From contig NZ_RWIV01000001.1 of NCBI RefSeq assembly GCF_003944835.1, positions 1,093,501-1,157,500 on the forward strand: 64,000 nucleotides of DNA, given 5' to 3'. Of this stretch, positions 62,892 to 64,000 are shown one piece after another. Positions within the stretch are counted from its first letter, which is position 1. Every line of letters begins with the position of its first letter. Source of the stretch: Bacillus sp. HMF5848 (GTDB taxonomy: Bacteria; Bacillota; Bacilli; Bacillales; HMF5848). The position numbers and the translations under genes are program-made. The notes beneath the pieces were generated by a model. The model worked only from the letters and a program-made list of their open reading frames with translations, did not search any database and had not been told where the DNA came from.

Positions 62892-63728
62892 ATGACTGAG
62901 GATTCTCAAACAACAAGAAAAAAACGTGGCGAAATGATAGTTGTATGTAGTGCCAAAGGTGGAGCGGGACGCACCATTATGACTGTTAATCTAGCTGTTT
63001 CCTTATTTAAAAAGAATATATCGGTTTGTATTGTAGATGGAGACTTCCAATTTGGTGATATTAGCTTAGCAATGGATTTGCACCCAACGTTTTCCATACA
63101 TGATGTGATTGAAGAGTTCGATAGAATAGACGAATATTCGTTGGCAGGCATGCTTTGTAGTCATGAAAGTGGTGTAAAGGTTTTGCCCGCTCCAGAAAGA
63201 CCGGAGTATGCTGAGCTTGTTACGCAAGACAAGTTATGTAAGATTCTTGATATGCTTTTACTACAGCATGATTATGTGGTAGTTGATACTGGCGTGGGTT
63301 TAGGTGATATGTCGCTACAAATGATTGAGAAGGCCGACCAAGTATTAGTCCTAACAAATCTTGAAATGGCCACCTTGAAAAATTCGAAGCTCATGATTGA
63401 AACGTTAGATGTACTAGGGTTTAAAGATAAAGTTCAAACCATTGTCAATCGTGCCACGATGGAAAGTGTCATCGGAGCTTCCGATGTCCCAGATATTTTA
63501 GGTGTTGACCAACCTATTTATATTCCTAATGATTTTCAAATAGCATCGCAATCACTAAACATAGGCATTCCATTTGTGATCAATCAAGGAAAAACAGAAT
63601 TAGCTAAAGCAGTATTTAAAATGGCAGAACAGCTAACAACGCGACGTGAAATCACCCCGATACATGGGAAAGAAGCTTCAATCATGTCTAAGCTTTTTGG
63701 ACGTAGGAAAGTAAGGGAGGGCACATAA
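62892..63728 (+). CDS. tadZ: TadZ/CpaE-like ParA-family ATPase
   Basis: 278 residues from ATG 62892, 6 nt after GGAGGTGA. The deviant Walker A is KGGAGRT (residues 22-28), where Arg27 replaces the usual second Lys. VDGDFQFGDISLAMDL and DYVVVDTGVGLGDMS follow. TadZ/CpaE places the Tad machine at a cell site. There is no N-terminal receiver domain, unlike many CpaE proteins. It ends 1 bp before the TadA start. Confidence 0.9.
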   Translation: MTEDSQTTRKKRGEMIVVCSAKGGAGRTIMTVNLAVSLFKKNISVCIVDGDFQFGDISLAMDLHPTFSIHDVIEEFDRIDEYSLAGMLCSHESGVKVLPAPERPEYAELVTQDKLCKILDMLLLQHDYVVVDTGVGLGDMSLQMIEKADQVLVLTNLEMATLKNSKLMIETLDVLGFKDKVQTIVNRATMESVIGASDVPDILGVDQPIYIPNDFQIASQSLNIGIPFVINQGKTELAKAVFKMAEQLTTRREITPIHGKEASIMSKLFGRRKVREGT

Positions 63729-63729
63729 A

Positions 63730-64000
63730 ATGAGTTTGTTGTCGCGCATTCAAGAAAAGAAACCTCCTATGGAAGCTGAACTAGAACGTGAGGTTCAATA
63801 TGAGCCACAAGCGCAAATACCGAAAAAAGACTTAATGGCGGCGTTTCGAGATACCCGCCGTAAGGAAGACTCAAGGCAAAAAAGCAAGTATGCCAAAGGT
63901 GATAAGCACCAGGAGTTAAAAAATGAGCTGCACAAGCTTATTTTACAAGAAGTAAAAGATGATAATTTAGAAGATATTCTACCTAAACTCGATAGTATGG
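63730..64000 (+). CDS. tadA: Tad secretion ATPase TadA/CpaF, N-terminus (cut off by window)
   Basis: Only the first 90 residues are visible. ATG 63730 follows GGGAGGG. The piece is charged and low-complexity (MSLLSRIQEKKPPMEAEL, then DTRRKEDSRQK), then begins the helical N-domain seen before the ATPase (ELKNELHKLILQEV). No nucleotide motifs are reached. Assignment rests on position after tadZ in a Tad locus. Confidence 0.75.
   Translation, partial: MSLLSRIQEKKPPMEAELEREVQYEPQAQIPKKDLMAAFRDTRRKEDSRQKSKYAKGDKHQELKNELHKLILQEVKDDNLEDILPKLDSM

Overview
The window is about 64 kb of AT-rich chromosome from an endospore-forming member of the Bacillaceae. The evidence is gene content and order. It runs yhaI-hpr-trpP-serC-hit-ecsABC, then hemEHY, yhfH/yhfI/lcfB, yhfN, comK, sipV, addBA-sbcDC-yisB and gerPA-F, which is broadly the order of the same chromosomal arc in Bacillus subtilis. 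Differences include isocitrate lyase, a GH3 glycosidase, a LiaFSR module and a Tad pilus locus. Spore genes (gerP, a gamma-type SASP) and comK support a spore-forming bacterium with a competence regulator. I saw no rRNA, tRNA, CRISPR, transposase or prophage genes.

Layout. 1-4.0 kb: YhaI end, the Hpr/ScoC repressor, tryptophan transporter TrpP with a clear TRAP-type leader, SerC and Hit. 4.0-4.3 kb: a minus-strand structured RNA with its own terminator. 4.5-8.1 kb: ecsABC plus a PAP2 phosphatase and a small spore protein. 8.4-13.3 kb: GH3 glycosidase, UppP and a permease of unknown substrate. 13.7-16.2 kb: LiaFSR envelope-stress module. 16.3-20.8 kb: haem monooxygenase HmoB opposite hemEHY. 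21.4-28.5 kb: YhfH, YhfI, acyl-CoA synthetase LcfB behind a FadR operator, a three-gene ABC importer and AzlCD. 28.8-34.0 kb: Sco/FixH-like pair, YhfN protease, sugar kinase and isocitrate lyase with a cre site. 34.4-40.6 kb: IDEAL protein, ComK, S9 peptidase, VTT membrane protein, SipV and an MFS exporter. 41.0-53.4 kb: double-strand-break repair block addBA-sbcDC-yisB. 53.4-55.5 kb: gerPABCDEF on the minus strand with a sigma-K-like promoter. 55.6-58.5 kb: acyl-CoA ligase and FUSC-type exporter. 59.0-64.0 kb: a c-di-GMP-I riboswitch and terminator leading into a Tad/Flp (type IVc) pilus locus, which runs off the right edge inside the TadA/CpaF ATPase.

The two most interesting items are these. 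First, the GEMM-I riboswitch and its intrinsic terminator sit directly upstream of the Tad pilus genes. The genes are DUF192, two tandem Flp pilins, TadV peptidase, TadE, TadG-like, CpaB and TadZ. This suggests that c-di-GMP directly gates pilus expression in a Gram-positive spore former. Second, the hit-ecsA intergenic RNA carries three copies of an AAATGAGGTG motif, a long-range closing helix and a strong terminator. I cannot assign it to a known family. A roughly 180-bp dispersed repeat occurs twice in opposite orientation, once inside the Tad locus.

Start codons were often moved downstream of the longest open frame to the codon correctly spaced from a Shine-Dalgarno sequence. All functions come from reading motifs and context, with no database search.
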